From: Psychroflexus planctonicus
GTDB lineage: Bacteria; Bacteroidota; Bacteroidia; Flavobacteriales; Flavobacteriaceae
DNA length: 64,000 nucleotides
NCBI RefSeq assembly: GCF_014640195.1
Contig: NZ_BMGM01000001.1
Location: 372,001 to 436,000, forward strand
Reading direction: 5' to 3'
The position numbers and the translations under genes were made by a program. A model generated the notes under the pieces. It ran no database searches. It was not told the DNA's origin and worked only from the letters and a program-made list of their open reading frames with translations. Shown here piece after piece: positions 36,700-46,177 of this stretch (position 1 is its first letter; each line of letters starts with the position of its first letter).

Positions 36700-38466
36700 A
36701 TGACTATAAAAAAGAAACTTATTTTACTTCTGTCGGTCCTGTTTTTGGTGATTATTTCCAGTATTGGTTTAAGTGGCTATTACGTTAATCGATTGGTGCA
36801 AAACAGCGAAGAAATTGTAAAAGACAACTACCGTACCTTACTCTATATAGAACAAATGCAGGAAGACTTAGACGAAATTATTTTTAATATCAACAATAAG
36901 AACAAAACTTTAGAAGCGCTTCAAGACTATGAAAGCGTCCTAAAAAAACAGGAAGCCAACATCACTGAAAATGGAGAAGCCACATTAACTGAACAACTGA
37001 GAGTTGGCTACACAAAAATCAAAGCACACTTAGAAGAAAGCAATGCCGATGCCAATTTGATTTTTAAAGACATTTACAGCACTAAAAAATATTTAAATAA
37101 AATTTTTAACCTCAACCAAATTGCCGTTAAAGATCGAAACGAACGCGCTAAAAAAGCTGCAGACGATGCTGTTTTATATTCTTCACTTTTTGCGCTTACT
37201 GCCATATTGGTGACTTTGTTTTATATTTTCAAAATACCTGAATACTTGGTGAAACCCATCAAAGGCATCAGTAAACAATTTCAGGAAATTTCGGAACGCA
37301 ATTACAATGTGTCTTTAGATGAAAGCAGAAACGACGAGTTTAAGGAAATGGCACTATCTTTCAATAAAATGACAAAACGCCTTCAAAAATTTGAGCAAAG
37401 CAACCTCGCCCAATTGATGATAGAACGCAATCGTTTAAATGCTGTGGTCGAGCAATTTGACATTCCAATACTTGGGTTTTCAGAAAAAAATCAAATCTTA
37501 TTTGCCAACGATAGAATGCTGGAGGTGCTTCAGGTAAAAAAGGAAAACATCATCGGAAAAAACATCAACGAAATCGTCTCTAACAACGACTTGTTGAATT
37601 TACTGCTCAATCAAGAGAACTCCAACAACGAACGGCAACTGCTGCGCATCATTGTAGAAAACAAAGAACGTTTGTTTTCTAAACGCATCATGACCACCGA
37701 TACTGAAATTTCTAACAGTGACAGCCTTGCCCACGATTCCATTATCATCCTGGATGATGTTACCGATTTTATCCAAAAAGATGTGCGAAAAACCCAATTT
37801 ATGGCAACCCTAAGCCATGAGCTAAAAACGCCTGTGGCCGCAATTGAAATGAGCACCGATTTACTCACCAGTATAAAAGTAGGAAAACTCAATGATGAAC
37901 AAAAAGAATATGTGGACAAAATAAATGACCAAACCCGACATATTCGACGCATGATTAACGAAGTACTGGATTTGTCTAAAATAGAATCCGGTATCATCGA
38001 TTTTGAATTGGAAAATACCGAAGTTAACCTTCTAATTGAAGAAGCCTTACAAACCGTTCAGCCTTTTTTGAAGAATAAAAACATCCGCATTTCAACTGAA
38101 ATACAAGAACAACTTCCCATCGTAAAAGTAGATAATCATAAAGTCCTATGGACCATCAACAATTTCCTGACCAACGCCATTCGATATACGCCAGATAAAG
38201 GAAAGATTGACCTTTCTGCAAGTTTAAAAGACGGTGAAATTCACATTGAAGTGACTGACCATGGCCAGGGCATCGATAAAGAAAATCAAAAACGAATTTT
38301 TGAAAAATACGTGCGATTGAACAAAAATGAAAAAGGTGGAACCGGATTAGGTCTTGCTATTTCCAAAGAATTTATTGAAGCCATGGATGGCAAAATCGGT
38401 GTGCATTCAGAAATTGGAAAAGGCTCTACGTTTTGGATAAAATTGAAAACCAATATTACAAGTTAA
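36700..38466 (+). CDS. Sensor histidine kinase of the kdp locus
   Basis: A 588-residue membrane kinase. It has helix 1 at about residues 7-30, a periplasmic helical sensor region, helix 2 at about 155-180, HAMP to about 235, a PAS-like region at about 245-345, and the H-box LSHELKTPVAAIEMS (His373). The ATPase domain has VTDHGQGIDKENQKRIFEKY and GGTGLGLAISKEFIE. It probably works with the kinase-less KdpD protein and the sigma-54 regulator at the other end of the locus; the pairing is inferred from gene context. Confidence 0.93.
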   Translation: MTIKKKLILLLSVLFLVIISSIGLSGYYVNRLVQNSEEIVKDNYRTLLYIEQMQEDLDEIIFNINNKNKTLEALQDYESVLKKQEANITENGEATLTEQLRVGYTKIKAHLEESNADANLIFKDIYSTKKYLNKIFNLNQIAVKDRNERAKKAADDAVLYSSLFALTAILVTLFYIFKIPEYLVKPIKGISKQFQEISERNYNVSLDESRNDEFKEMALSFNKMTKRLQKFEQSNLAQLMIERNRLNAVVEQFDIPILGFSEKNQILFANDRMLEVLQVKKENIIGKNINEIVSNNDLLNLLLNQENSNNERQLLRIIVENKERLFSKRIMTTDTEISNSDSLAHDSIIILDDVTDFIQKDVRKTQFMATLSHELKTPVAAIEMSTDLLTSIKVGKLNDEQKEYVDKINDQTRHIRRMINEVLDLSKIESGIIDFELENTEVNLLIEEALQTVQPFLKNKNIRISTEIQEQLPIVKVDNHKVLWTINNFLTNAIRYTPDKGKIDLSASLKDGEIHIEVTDHGQGIDKENQKRIFEKYVRLNKNEKGGTGLGLAISKEFIEAMDGKIGVHSEIGKGSTFWIKLKTNITS

Positions 38467-38533
38467 ACCTTTGCTTTAGGGGAAATATTTAATTTAAATT
38501 TTGTTTCTTTCGCACATGTATCTTTGTAGAGTC

Positions 38534-40210
38534 TCACCTCGCATCCAACAACATCTTGGTATAATCGTGCTGTGGTTGTGCATAAACCGCATCCGCTTCA
38601 CCGCGTTCTACAATTTCACCATCTTTCATGACCAGTAATTGATCGGCCATGTATTTTACAACGGCCAAATCATGCGAAATGAACAAATAGGTAAAACCGA
38701 AATCGTCTTTTAATTCATTGAGTAAGTTCAGCACTTGGGCTTGTACGGAAATGTCTAAAGCTGAAACCGATTCATCACAAACTATAATTTTGGGTTGAAC
38801 GGCTATTGTTCTGGCAATTCCAATGCGTTGACGTTGACCGCCACTAAATTCATGCGGATAGCGATTAAAATGAAATTCTTCTAAACCTACGCGTTGCAAC
38901 AAAGCCATGGCTTTTTCTTTTCGTTCTTGCTTAGAATGGTATAATTGATGCACTTTCATGGGTTCCATAATGGCTTCACCAACTGGAATTCTTGGATTTA
39001 AGGAGGAAAAAGGATCTTGGAAAATCAGTTGAATTTCCCTTCTTAATTTTCGCAATGCTTCGCCTTTAAGTTGTGTGATGTCTTTTCCTTTGTAAAAAAC
39101 TTGTCCCGCATTGGGTTGGTCTAATCGCAGAATCAAATTTCCTAAAGTAGATTTTCCACAACCTGATTCTCCTACCAAGCCTAAAGTTTCGCCTTCATAA
39201 ATGCGTAAATTCACATTGTTTACTGCACGAAATTCCGTTTTTTTACTCCACCAATTGGCTTGGTCTGTAAAGCTTTTTACTAGGCTTTTCACTTCTAATA
39301 AAGGCGATTTAGCATAAATTTCATCGTGCCTTTTTTTGCGTTCTGAAGCCATTTCAGGTTGAGATGAAACTCGGTTTTGCAAGAAATCACTGACCGTAGG
39401 CAAAGGAAAAACACGTTCTTTTACCGAAGGTCGAGAAGCGATTAAGGCTTTGGTATACAACTCTTTTGGATTTTCAAAAATTTCTTTGGCTGTGTTTTGT
39501 TCTACGATTTTACCTTGGTACATCACCAAAACCCGATTACATAATTTGGCTACCACTTCTAAATCATGTGAAATAAACAAGACACTCATTTGCGTTTCTT
39601 GTTGAAGCGTTTTCAATAAATTCAATATTTCTTTTTGAACGCTCACATCTAAAGCGGTAGTGGGCTCGTCTGCAATTAATAGCATTGGTTTGCAGGCAAT
39701 GGCCATGGCAATCATTACCCGTTGTTTTTGTCCGCCGCTAATTTGGTGTGGATAAGATGAGAAGATGGATGATGGTCGAGGCAACTTTACTTTTTCAAAT
39801 AAGCGAATTACTTCGTCTTTAGCTTCTTGCTTTGTTATTTTTTTATGCTGTTGAAGCACTTCTACCACTTGTTTTCCACATTTCATGGAAGGATTTAACG
39901 AACTCATGGGTTCTTGAAAAATCATACTGATTTCGTTACCGCGAAGTTGTTCCCAAGCTTTTTTGTTGTTCTGTAAAATGTTTTTTTGTTGAAAAGAAAT
40001 CTTTCCTTCAACCGAAGCATTATCGCTTAGTAATCCTAATATGGCTAAAGATGAAACCGATTTCCCTGAACCCGATTCGCCTACAATTCCTACGATTTCA
40101 TTTGGCCAAACTTCATAAGAAATGCCTTTCACTACTGTTGTGAAATTCCCTTCATTTGGAAAACTAACTTCTAACTTATCAACCTTCAATAAAGCTTCAC
40201 TTTCAGGCAT
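38534..40210 (-). CDS. Peptide-type ABC transporter double ATPase (DppD-DppF fusion)
   Basis: Two nucleotide-binding domains in one 558-residue chain. The first has [22 protein letters not shown] and [12 protein letters not shown]; the second has [24 protein letters not shown] and [12 protein letters not shown]. Both have the C-terminal peptide-transporter linker (oligo_HPY-like). It should energise a peptide or glutathione-type importer, though no permease or binding protein is adjacent. It converges with the kdp operon and lies 12 bp after the exonuclease gene on the same strand. Confidence 0.93.
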   Translation of the reverse strand: MPESEALLKVDKLEVSFPNEGNFTTVVKGISYEVWPNEIVGIVGESGSGKSVSSLAILGLLSDNASVEGKISFQQKNILQNNKKAWEQLRGNEISMIFQEPMSSLNPSMKCGKQVVEVLQQHKKITKQEAKDEVIRLFEKVKLPRPSSIFSSYPHQISGGQKQRVMIAMAIACKPMLLIADEPTTALDVSVQKEILNLLKTLQQETQMSVLFISHDLEVVAKLCNRVLVMYQGKIVEQNTAKEIFENPKELYTKALIASRPSVKERVFPLPTVSDFLQNRVSSQPEMASERKKRHDEIYAKSPLLEVKSLVKSFTDQANWWSKKTEFRAVNNVNLRIYEGETLGLVGESGCGKSTLGNLILRLDQPNAGQVFYKGKDITQLKGEALRKLRREIQLIFQDPFSSLNPRIPVGEAIMEPMKVHQLYHSKQERKEKAMALLQRVGLEEFHFNRYPHEFSGGQRQRIGIARTIAVQPKIIVCDESVSALDISVQAQVLNLLNELKDDFGFTYLFISHDLAVVKYMADQLLVMKDGEIVERGEADAVYAQPQHDYTKMLLDAR

Positions 40211-40222
40211 AAATTTGCTGGT

Positions 40223-40936
40223 TTAGGTAGTGGTAATTTCGTGTTCTTCTAATAATTCTTCTTGCCTTAATCTTAGAAAAACTTGTGCAATGGCAATTAC
40301 ATCTTTTTCGCAATAAATAATAATGCGGTCAATATTGTTTTCTTCATAAAACACTTTGGCAACTTGGCTGCCATCAATATCGTCTTTGGGTGATGGAATT
40401 TGTAAAATTTCTGTAAGCAATTTTAAGGAAGTATAATGTTTATAATCGCCAAACTTCCATAATTCTAAGGTATCTAAATGCGGAACTTCCCAAGGTTTTT
40501 TTCCAAACAGATTCAGTTTTTCAGGCAAGGCAATTCCGTGAATGAGCATGCGTCTAGCAATGTAAGGAAAATCGAATTCCTTGCCATTATGTGCACAAAG
40601 CAAATGCTGTGGTTTGAAAAAATAGTCTTCCAAGAGATGCTTGAAATCGACTAAAATTTCATTTTCTTCACCATAAAAACTTTTTAGTCTGAAGTTGCGT
40701 TCGCTTCCCATTGGATTAAAAAAGCCAACTGAAATACAGACGATTTTTCCAAATTCGGCCCAAATTCCTGCACGTTCGTAAAATTCTTCTGGTGTGGTTT
40801 CTTCTTTGCGTTGGTAAGCGGTTTTATCTGCGAATAATTTTTGCTTTGTTGCTGAAAGATTTTCAAATTTTTCTTGTTCTGGAACAGTTTCAATGTCCAA
40901 AAATAAAATGTTTTCTAGATGAATTTTATGTAGCAT
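40223..40936 (-). CDS. DEDDy-type 3'-5' exonuclease (PolB-like exonuclease domain)
   Basis: A 237-residue protein with Exo I LFLDIETVPE, Exo II LCAHNGKEFDFPYIARRML and Exo III YCEKDVIAIAQ (Tyr-x3-Asp), so all DEDDy residues are present. It resembles stand-alone exonucleases related to family B DNA polymerases. The substrate, DNA or RNA, is unknown. It sits 12 bp after the serine hydrolase gene in a three-gene same-strand run. Confidence 0.88.
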   Translation of the reverse strand: MLHKIHLENILFLDIETVPEQEKFENLSATKQKLFADKTAYQRKEETTPEEFYERAGIWAEFGKIVCISVGFFNPMGSERNFRLKSFYGEENEILVDFKHLLEDYFFKPQHLLCAHNGKEFDFPYIARRMLIHGIALPEKLNLFGKKPWEVPHLDTLELWKFGDYKHYTSLKLLTEILQIPSPKDDIDGSQVAKVFYEENNIDRIIIYCEKDVIAIAQVFLRLRQEELLEEHEITTT

Positions 40937-40948
40937 AATTATAGGTTT

Positions 40949-42106
40949 TTATGAAGCATTCCGCATCATTTCATAGGCTCCGTTTAAGTATTCGTAAAAA
41001 TCAGCTGGAAAAACCGCTGCACTTGTTTTTGATTCTCTTTCGTGACCCAAGCGAACAATTAAAATATTTTTTTCAGGATCTGCAATTACATATTGACCTA
41101 AAATGCCTTGCATGACAAAAAAGTTTCTATCGCCAATTTCTTCTAACCAAAAGCCATAACCGTAATTGGTATAGCTATCAAAGCGTGGTTGAGTGCATTT
41201 TTGAACAAAATCTTCATTTAAAATTTGTTGACCATTCCATTGCCCGTTGTTCAACATCATTAAGCCGATTCTGGCAAAATCTCTGGCGTTGGAAGAAATA
41301 CAACAGTAGGTTTTTTCCATTCCGCTTTCTTCACTATCCAATTGCCAAAAAGCGCGGTTTTCCATTCCCATGGGTTTCCAAAAATTTTCACTTAAAAACA
41401 CCGATAGGTTTTTGTCAATGGCTTTTTCTATTACCATTCCAAGTAATTGGGTATTGCCACTTAAGTAACTAAAAGAATGTCCTGGTTTTTCGTCTACCGA
41501 TAAACCTAAAATTAAGTCACGGATATTTTCATCGTAATAGGCTTGCGCAGTGATGGAAAAAGGCGAATAATAATTTTCGTCCCAATTTAAGCCAGAAGCC
41601 ATAGAAGCTAAATCGCCTACGGTAAGTTCATCGGCATATTCGCCTTGTAAATCAGGGAAAAAATCGGTTACTTTTTGGTCTAAACTTTTAATAAAACCAT
41701 CTTCAATGGCTTTGCCTAACAACAAAGTAGTGATGCTTTTGGCCATGGAAAAGGAATTGGTATGCGATTCTGGTCCGTAGCCATCGGCATAATCTTCATG
41801 CCACAATTTTCCATCTTTAAAAATTAAAAAAGCAACTGTTCCATATTTATGATGCGCTTCGCCAAGTTTTTGTGGAATGTAAGCGGTGTTGTAATCTTCA
41901 TGTTTTTCTAAAGGTATTGCTCGGTCATTTTCGATGCTTCGGTTATCGAAATAGGTATAGTCGTCTATAAAAGCGGTGTCGTGTCCTGTCATGTACACCA
42001 CGCGAACTCCTTTAAAAATATAATCGTAACCTGTAATGTATAAGCCTAAAACAGCAACTAATACTAAACCTATGATCCACTTCAGGACTTTAGCAATGAA
42101 TTTCAT
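40949..42106 (-). CDS. Serine hydrolase, class C beta-lactamase-like
   Basis: A 385-residue protein with an N-terminal hydrophobic anchor or signal (about residues 8-25). Its penicillin-binding fold carries the SxxK nucleophile motif in NSFSMAKSITTLLLG and a YLSGN segment near the second motif. The third motif is VRLGHE in place of KTG/HxG. It is related to class C beta-lactamases, esterases and D-aminopeptidases; the substrate is unknown. The 152-bp upstream gap has a dispersed repeat. Confidence 0.88.
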   Translation of the reverse strand: MKFIAKVLKWIIGLVLVAVLGLYITGYDYIFKGVRVVYMTGHDTAFIDDYTYFDNRSIENDRAIPLEKHEDYNTAYIPQKLGEAHHKYGTVAFLIFKDGKLWHEDYADGYGPESHTNSFSMAKSITTLLLGKAIEDGFIKSLDQKVTDFFPDLQGEYADELTVGDLASMASGLNWDENYYSPFSITAQAYYDENIRDLILGLSVDEKPGHSFSYLSGNTQLLGMVIEKAIDKNLSVFLSENFWKPMGMENRAFWQLDSEESGMEKTYCCISSNARDFARIGLMMLNNGQWNGQQILNEDFVQKCTQPRFDSYTNYGYGFWLEEIGDRNFFVMQGILGQYVIADPEKNILIVRLGHERESKTSAAVFPADFYEYLNGAYEMMRNAS

Positions 42107-42213
42107 TCCAATTGATTTTGAGTAAAAATAAACATTTACTTGGATTTTATTAACCAGATAAAGTTCAGATTTTTTATTGATTAGGTTTTTACTTTAGTAA
42201 AGGCTCTTTTCTT

Positions 42214-42243
42214 ACCGCTGAGTCGCGGAGATCGCAGAGAGAT
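42214..42243 (-). repeat. Dispersed CTCTGCG-type repeat, copy 2
   Basis: Read on the minus strand it gives CTCTCTGCG...CGCGACTCAGCGGT, related to the element at 29222-29248. Both copies are intergenic. No mobile-element gene is associated. Confidence 0.45.
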
Positions 42244-42258
42244 TTAATTATGTATAAT

Positions 42259-42933
42259 TTAGTCTTGATACTCCAACTTCAAAATACCGATGTCTTTAAT
42301 AAGCTTATCGATTTCATCTGAATCAGTTCCATCGTAAAAACCACGGATGCGTTTTTCTTTATCTACTAACACAAAATTTTCGGTATGCACTAAATCGTAT
42401 GGACCGCCATCACCATCGGTTTTGGAAGCTAGATAGTGTTTTCTAGCTAAATCGTATATGTGTTTTTTATCGCCTGTAACCATGTGCCATTTTCCGTCTA
42501 CAAGTCCCATTTTATCGGCATGTTTTCGCAATTGTGGCACATCGTCAATTTCAGGTGTAACCGTGTGTGAAAGCAGCATGATTTCTTCATCTTTAATAAA
42601 ATGGTCTTGAACAATCCGCATGTTTTCGGTCATCGGTATACAAATGGTCATACAAGTGGTAAAAAAGAAATCGGCTACATAAATTTTGTCTTCAAAATTT
42701 TTGGGTGTTATGCTTTCTCCGTTTTGGTTGGTAAGCTTAAAATCTCCTATTTTGTGAAACTTCCTAACGTATTGAACGCTGGTATCTGCTAATTCTTTAT
42801 TGACCATATCAGGCTGATAAACCGGTAATTTAGGATCTACCTTTAAAGCTTGATAAATCAAACTGATAATGATAGCTGAAAGAACCAGCATAAAGATGGC
42901 AAAGTATTTATATTTTGAAAAGAATTGTAGCAT
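42259..42933 (-). CDS. SCO1/SenC family copper chaperone
   Basis: A 224-residue protein with an N-terminal membrane anchor (about residues 8-28) and a thioredoxin-like domain. The copper-binding CxxxC is in FFTTCMTICIPMTE, and the distal His is in DLVHTENFVLVD. SCO proteins deliver copper to the CuA site of cytochrome c oxidase or act as thiol reductants. A TATTTTTG box on the minus strand at 42960-42967 lies 27 nt upstream. No oxidase genes are nearby. Confidence 0.92.
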   Translation of the reverse strand: MLQFFSKYKYFAIFMLVLSAIIISLIYQALKVDPKLPVYQPDMVNKELADTSVQYVRKFHKIGDFKLTNQNGESITPKNFEDKIYVADFFFTTCMTICIPMTENMRIVQDHFIKDEEIMLLSHTVTPEIDDVPQLRKHADKMGLVDGKWHMVTGDKKHIYDLARKHYLASKTDGDGGPYDLVHTENFVLVDKEKRIRGFYDGTDSDEIDKLIKDIGILKLEYQD

Positions 42934-43082
42934 GATTTATAATCGAACTTATATACTTACAAAAATACAAAACAAGCATAAGATAAAGGCTTGTTTTATG
43001 ATGTGTAGTTATAAAATTAGTGAAAGTTTAAGCTTTTGCAGAAGCTGTCTGATAAGGATGCAAAAGACTTCAAAAAATCATC

Positions 43083-44165
43083 TTACTCACTTATAATTTT
43101 ATGTTGATGCTTAATGGATTCTTCATGAATAGCTTTTAAGAATTTCAAGATAAAGTCTTCGCTTAAATCTTGTTCTTTACCCCGATTTATCATGCTGTCT
43201 AAGATGTTGTTCCAGCGTTTAGATTGTAAAATAGCAACGTTGTTCTTCTTTTTTAGCAAACCTATTTCTTCGGCAATAGCCATTCGTTTTCCTAAGGCGT
43301 CCATCAATTGTTGGTCAATTACGTCTATTTTGGCACGTAGATTTAGTAAAGATTCTTGGTAATCTGATGACTTAGTTGTTTCTTTTCTAATTTTTAAATC
43401 AATCGTCATTTTATCTAAAACAGCTGGAGTTATTTGCTGCTTAGCATCGCTCCAAGCATTGTCTGGATCGTAATGGGTTTCTACCATAATACCATCAAAA
43501 TTTAGATCTAAACCGGTTTGGCAGATATCAAAAATCAAATCTCTTCTTCCTGCAATATGCGATGGGTCTAAGATTAAAGGTAAATCTGGAAATTCATTTT
43601 GCAAATCGATAGCAATTTGCCATTCGGGATTGTTTCGGTATTTGGTTTTTTCGTAGGTAGAAAATCCACGGTGAATAACACCCAAATTTTTGATATTGGC
43701 ATCGTGTAAACGCTCAACCGCTCCTAACCATAAAGGCAAATCTGGATTCACCGGATTCTTTACCAATACAATTTTATCGGTTCCTTGTAAAGCATCTGCA
43801 ATTTCTTGAACAATAAATGGACTTACCGTACTTCTAGCACCAATCCAAAGTACATCTACATCGGCTTTAAGTGCTAAATCTACGTGGTTTTTGTTGGCTA
43901 CTTCAGTGGCGATTTTTAGTCCGGTTTCTTCCTTGGCACGTTGCAGCCATTTTAAACCAATAGCGCCAACACCTTCAAAATTACCTGGTCGAGTTCTGGG
44001 TTTCCAAATGCCAGCTCGCATAATGCTGGTGTCGGTGTCTTTTAATTGATGCGCTATTTTTACCACTTGGTCTTCGGTTTCTGCACTACAGGGTCCAGCG
44101 ATAACCAAAGGATGATTCAATCCTAAATTATTGAACCAGTTTTTCATTTCTTTTCTATTTTCCAT
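43083..44165 (-). CDS. Bifunctional DAHP synthase/chorismate mutase type II
   Basis: A 360-residue fusion. Residues 1-260 form a type I-beta DAHP synthase (VIAGPCSAETEDQ, MRAGIWKPRTRPGNFEG, ILDPSHIAGRRD). Residues about 270-360 are an AroQ-type chorismate mutase (LRAKIDVIDQQLMDALGKRMAIAEEIG). The enzyme catalyses the first committed shikimate step and converts chorismate to prephenate, with the mutase domain acting as a feedback regulator. It is the last gene of the Phe/Tyr operon, 3 bp after tyrA. Confidence 0.96.
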   Translation of the reverse strand: MENRKEMKNWFNNLGLNHPLVIAGPCSAETEDQVVKIAHQLKDTDTSIMRAGIWKPRTRPGNFEGVGAIGLKWLQRAKEETGLKIATEVANKNHVDLALKADVDVLWIGARSTVSPFIVQEIADALQGTDKIVLVKNPVNPDLPLWLGAVERLHDANIKNLGVIHRGFSTYEKTKYRNNPEWQIAIDLQNEFPDLPLILDPSHIAGRRDLIFDICQTGLDLNFDGIMVETHYDPDNAWSDAKQQITPAVLDKMTIDLKIRKETTKSSDYQESLLNLRAKIDVIDQQLMDALGKRMAIAEEIGLLKKKNNVAILQSKRWNNILDSMINRGKEQDLSEDFILKFLKAIHEESIKHQHKIISE

Positions 44166-44168
44166 CTT

Positions 44169-45014
44169 TTATTTTTTTGCTAATATTTCTTTGATGCGGC
44201 TAGTAGAATCCAATAATTGTTCAAGTTCAGAAAATTTGTTGGCTTCCAAAAGTTTTTCAAATTCTTTTAAATGTTGTTGATACTCTTTTAAGCTGGTTAA
44301 GACTTCTGTTTTGTTTTGTTTGAAAATCGCCGTCCATGTTTTTGGATTCGATTTAGCCAGACGAACCGTAGAAGCAAATCCACTACCGGCTAAATTGAAG
44401 ATTTCTCGTTCGTTTTTTTCTAAATCCAACACGGTTTTCCCTAACATAAAAGAACTTACATGCGATAAATGCGAAACATAAGCCAAGTGTTTGTCGTGTT
44501 CTTTTGGCGACATAAAATGAAGCTGCATTTGCATTTCTTGTAAAATATGATAGGCTTTCTTTTTAAGATTTTCGTCTGTTTTTTCAGCTTCACAAACAAT
44601 CATCATGGCCTTGGTAAACAAATTGGGAAAAGCCGCTTTAGGACCAGAAAACTCTGTACCTGCAATGGGATGCAAAGCCAAAAATTGATTCCGCTTAGGA
44701 TGATTGGCCACTGCCGTACAAATATCGTTTTTAGTTGAACCCATATCCATTACCAAAGTATTTTTCTGTACTTGATTTAAAATCTTAGGCAACAATTCAC
44801 TAGCTGCATCAACAGGAATACTCAATACAACTACATCGTAATTTTGCAACTGATTGATATTTCCTTTGTGGTGAATTATTTTTCGGGCTAAAGCAGCTTC
44901 AACGTGAGCTTGATTTTGATCGATTCCCCAAATTGCTGCATCTGGAAAATGCTCTTGTATAGCCAAAGCAAACGAGCCGCCAATTAAGCCTAAACCAATA
45001 CTTGCTACTTTCAT
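44169..45014 (-). CDS. tyrA: Prephenate dehydrogenase
   Basis: A 281-residue NAD-dependent enzyme converting prephenate to 4-hydroxyphenylpyruvate for tyrosine. The Rossmann motif IGLGLIGGSFALAI is at residues 6-19. The LHPIAGTEFSGPKAA block contains the catalytic His, and the C-terminal helical dimerisation domain includes SHLSHVSSFML and FNLAGSGFASTVRLA. No ACT domain is fused, so feedback control probably acts elsewhere. It overlaps the aminotransferase gene by 4 bp. Confidence 0.95.
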   Translation of the reverse strand: MKVASIGLGLIGGSFALAIQEHFPDAAIWGIDQNQAHVEAALARKIIHHKGNINQLQNYDVVVLSIPVDAASELLPKILNQVQKNTLVMDMGSTKNDICTAVANHPKRNQFLALHPIAGTEFSGPKAAFPNLFTKAMMIVCEAEKTDENLKKKAYHILQEMQMQLHFMSPKEHDKHLAYVSHLSHVSSFMLGKTVLDLEKNEREIFNLAGSGFASTVRLAKSNPKTWTAIFKQNKTEVLTSLKEYQQHLKEFEKLLEANKFSELEQLLDSTSRIKEILAKK

Positions 45015-46177
45015 AAAACTTTCTTTTTCAATTTTTGAACACGTTCTAAACTCGTTTTTAAATCATCTATTACTACACAAAGTGAAAAACGCAAATAGGC
45101 TTCTCCTTGGCTTCCAAAAATATGTCCTGGCGTAACAAATAGATTGGCTTCATACAAAAGTTGATCGGCTAAATCTGCTGCTTTTTTCGCTTCTTTTTGT
45201 TTCGCCCAAACAAACAAACCAGTGCTGTTTTTATCGTAATCTAAATTTAATTGGTCTGCAATTTTCCAAACCCATTCTCGGCGTTTCCGATACACTGTAT
45301 TTAATTCTTCAAACCATGTTCTATCTAACTTTAAAACCTTTGAAGCCGTTTGTTGAATGGGAAAAAACATGCCGCTATCCATATTGCTTTTCACTTTTAG
45401 AACAGCACTAATAAAATCGGATTTTCCGGCTAAAAAACCCACCCTAAATCCAGCTAAATTGAAGCTTTTGCTCATTGAATTCAACTCCAAAGCTATTTTT
45501 TTAGCATTGGTTAATTGAAATATTGAGAATGGATTTTCAGTTAAAATCATGCTATACGGATTGTCGTTTACCAACAAAATATCATGCTGAATAGCAAAGT
45601 TGATAATTTCTTGTAATTGCGACCGATCAGCATCTGCGCCCGTTGGCATATTTGGATAATTGACCCACATCATCTTTACCTTAGATAAATCCTTTTTTTG
45701 TAATTCCGCTAAATCGGGATGCCAATTTTTATCACCAGACAATGCATAGTAATTGGGAACACAATTTAATAATTTAGTAACTGCGGCGTAAGTAGGATAA
45801 CCTGGATTGGGAATTAAAACTTCGTCGCCTTCATTTAAAAATGCCATAGAAGTAAGCATAATTCCTTCTTTTGAACCCATTAACGGTAAAATTTCATCTT
45901 CTGCATCAAGTTGAACAGCGTAGTGAATTTTATAAAAATTCGACATGGCATTTCGCAACTCATCAATACCTCGATAAGCCTGATATTGAAATGCTTGCGT
46001 TTCTTGCAATGCCGTTTCAAAATTTTGAAAAACTGCTTTGGGTGGCGATAAATCAGGACTGCCAATTCCCAAATTAATGATGGGTTTTCCAGCTTCTTTT
46101 AAGGCTTTTACTTCCTTCAGTTTTTTACTGAAGTAGTATTCTTCTGTTTGTGCTAAGCGCTTAGAAAATTGAATCAT
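45011..46177 (-). CDS. Class I/II aminotransferase of aromatic amino-acid synthesis
   Basis: A PLP enzyme of 388 residues, fold type I. It has INLGIGSPDLSPP near the N-terminus, NPGYPTYAAV, the Asn/Tyr PLP ring contacts VNDNPYSMI, and the Schiff-base lysine in LNSMSKSFNLAGFRVGFLAG. Lying between pheA and tyrA with 4-bp overlaps on both sides, it most likely transaminates phenylpyruvate and 4-hydroxyphenylpyruvate, or prephenate. The specificity is inferred from context. Confidence 0.92.
   Translation of the reverse strand: MIQFSKRLAQTEEYYFSKKLKEVKALKEAGKPIINLGIGSPDLSPPKAVFQNFETALQETQAFQYQAYRGIDELRNAMSNFYKIHYAVQLDAEDEILPLMGSKEGIMLTSMAFLNEGDEVLIPNPGYPTYAAVTKLLNCVPNYYALSGDKNWHPDLAELQKKDLSKVKMMWVNYPNMPTGADADRSQLQEIINFAIQHDILLVNDNPYSMILTENPFSIFQLTNAKKIALELNSMSKSFNLAGFRVGFLAGKSDFISAVLKVKSNMDSGMFFPIQQTASKVLKLDRTWFEELNTVYRKRREWVWKIADQLNLDYDKNSTGLFVWAKQKEAKKAADLADQLLYEANLFVTPGHIFGSQGEAYLRFSLCVVIDDLKTSLERVQKLKKKVL

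Noticed and set aside
38519-38526. TATCTTTG box between the convergent kinase and ABC ATPase genes
   Set aside because: It points into the 3' end of the ABC gene with no downstream gene. TTTG spacing is only 15 nt, and such boxes occur by chance in this AT-rich DNA.
42977-43082. Hairpin with TTTTGCA/TGCAAAA arms after the DAHPS-CM gene
   Set aside because: The loop is about 20 nt with weak AT pairing and no proper T tract on the minus strand, so I could not call it a terminator with confidence.
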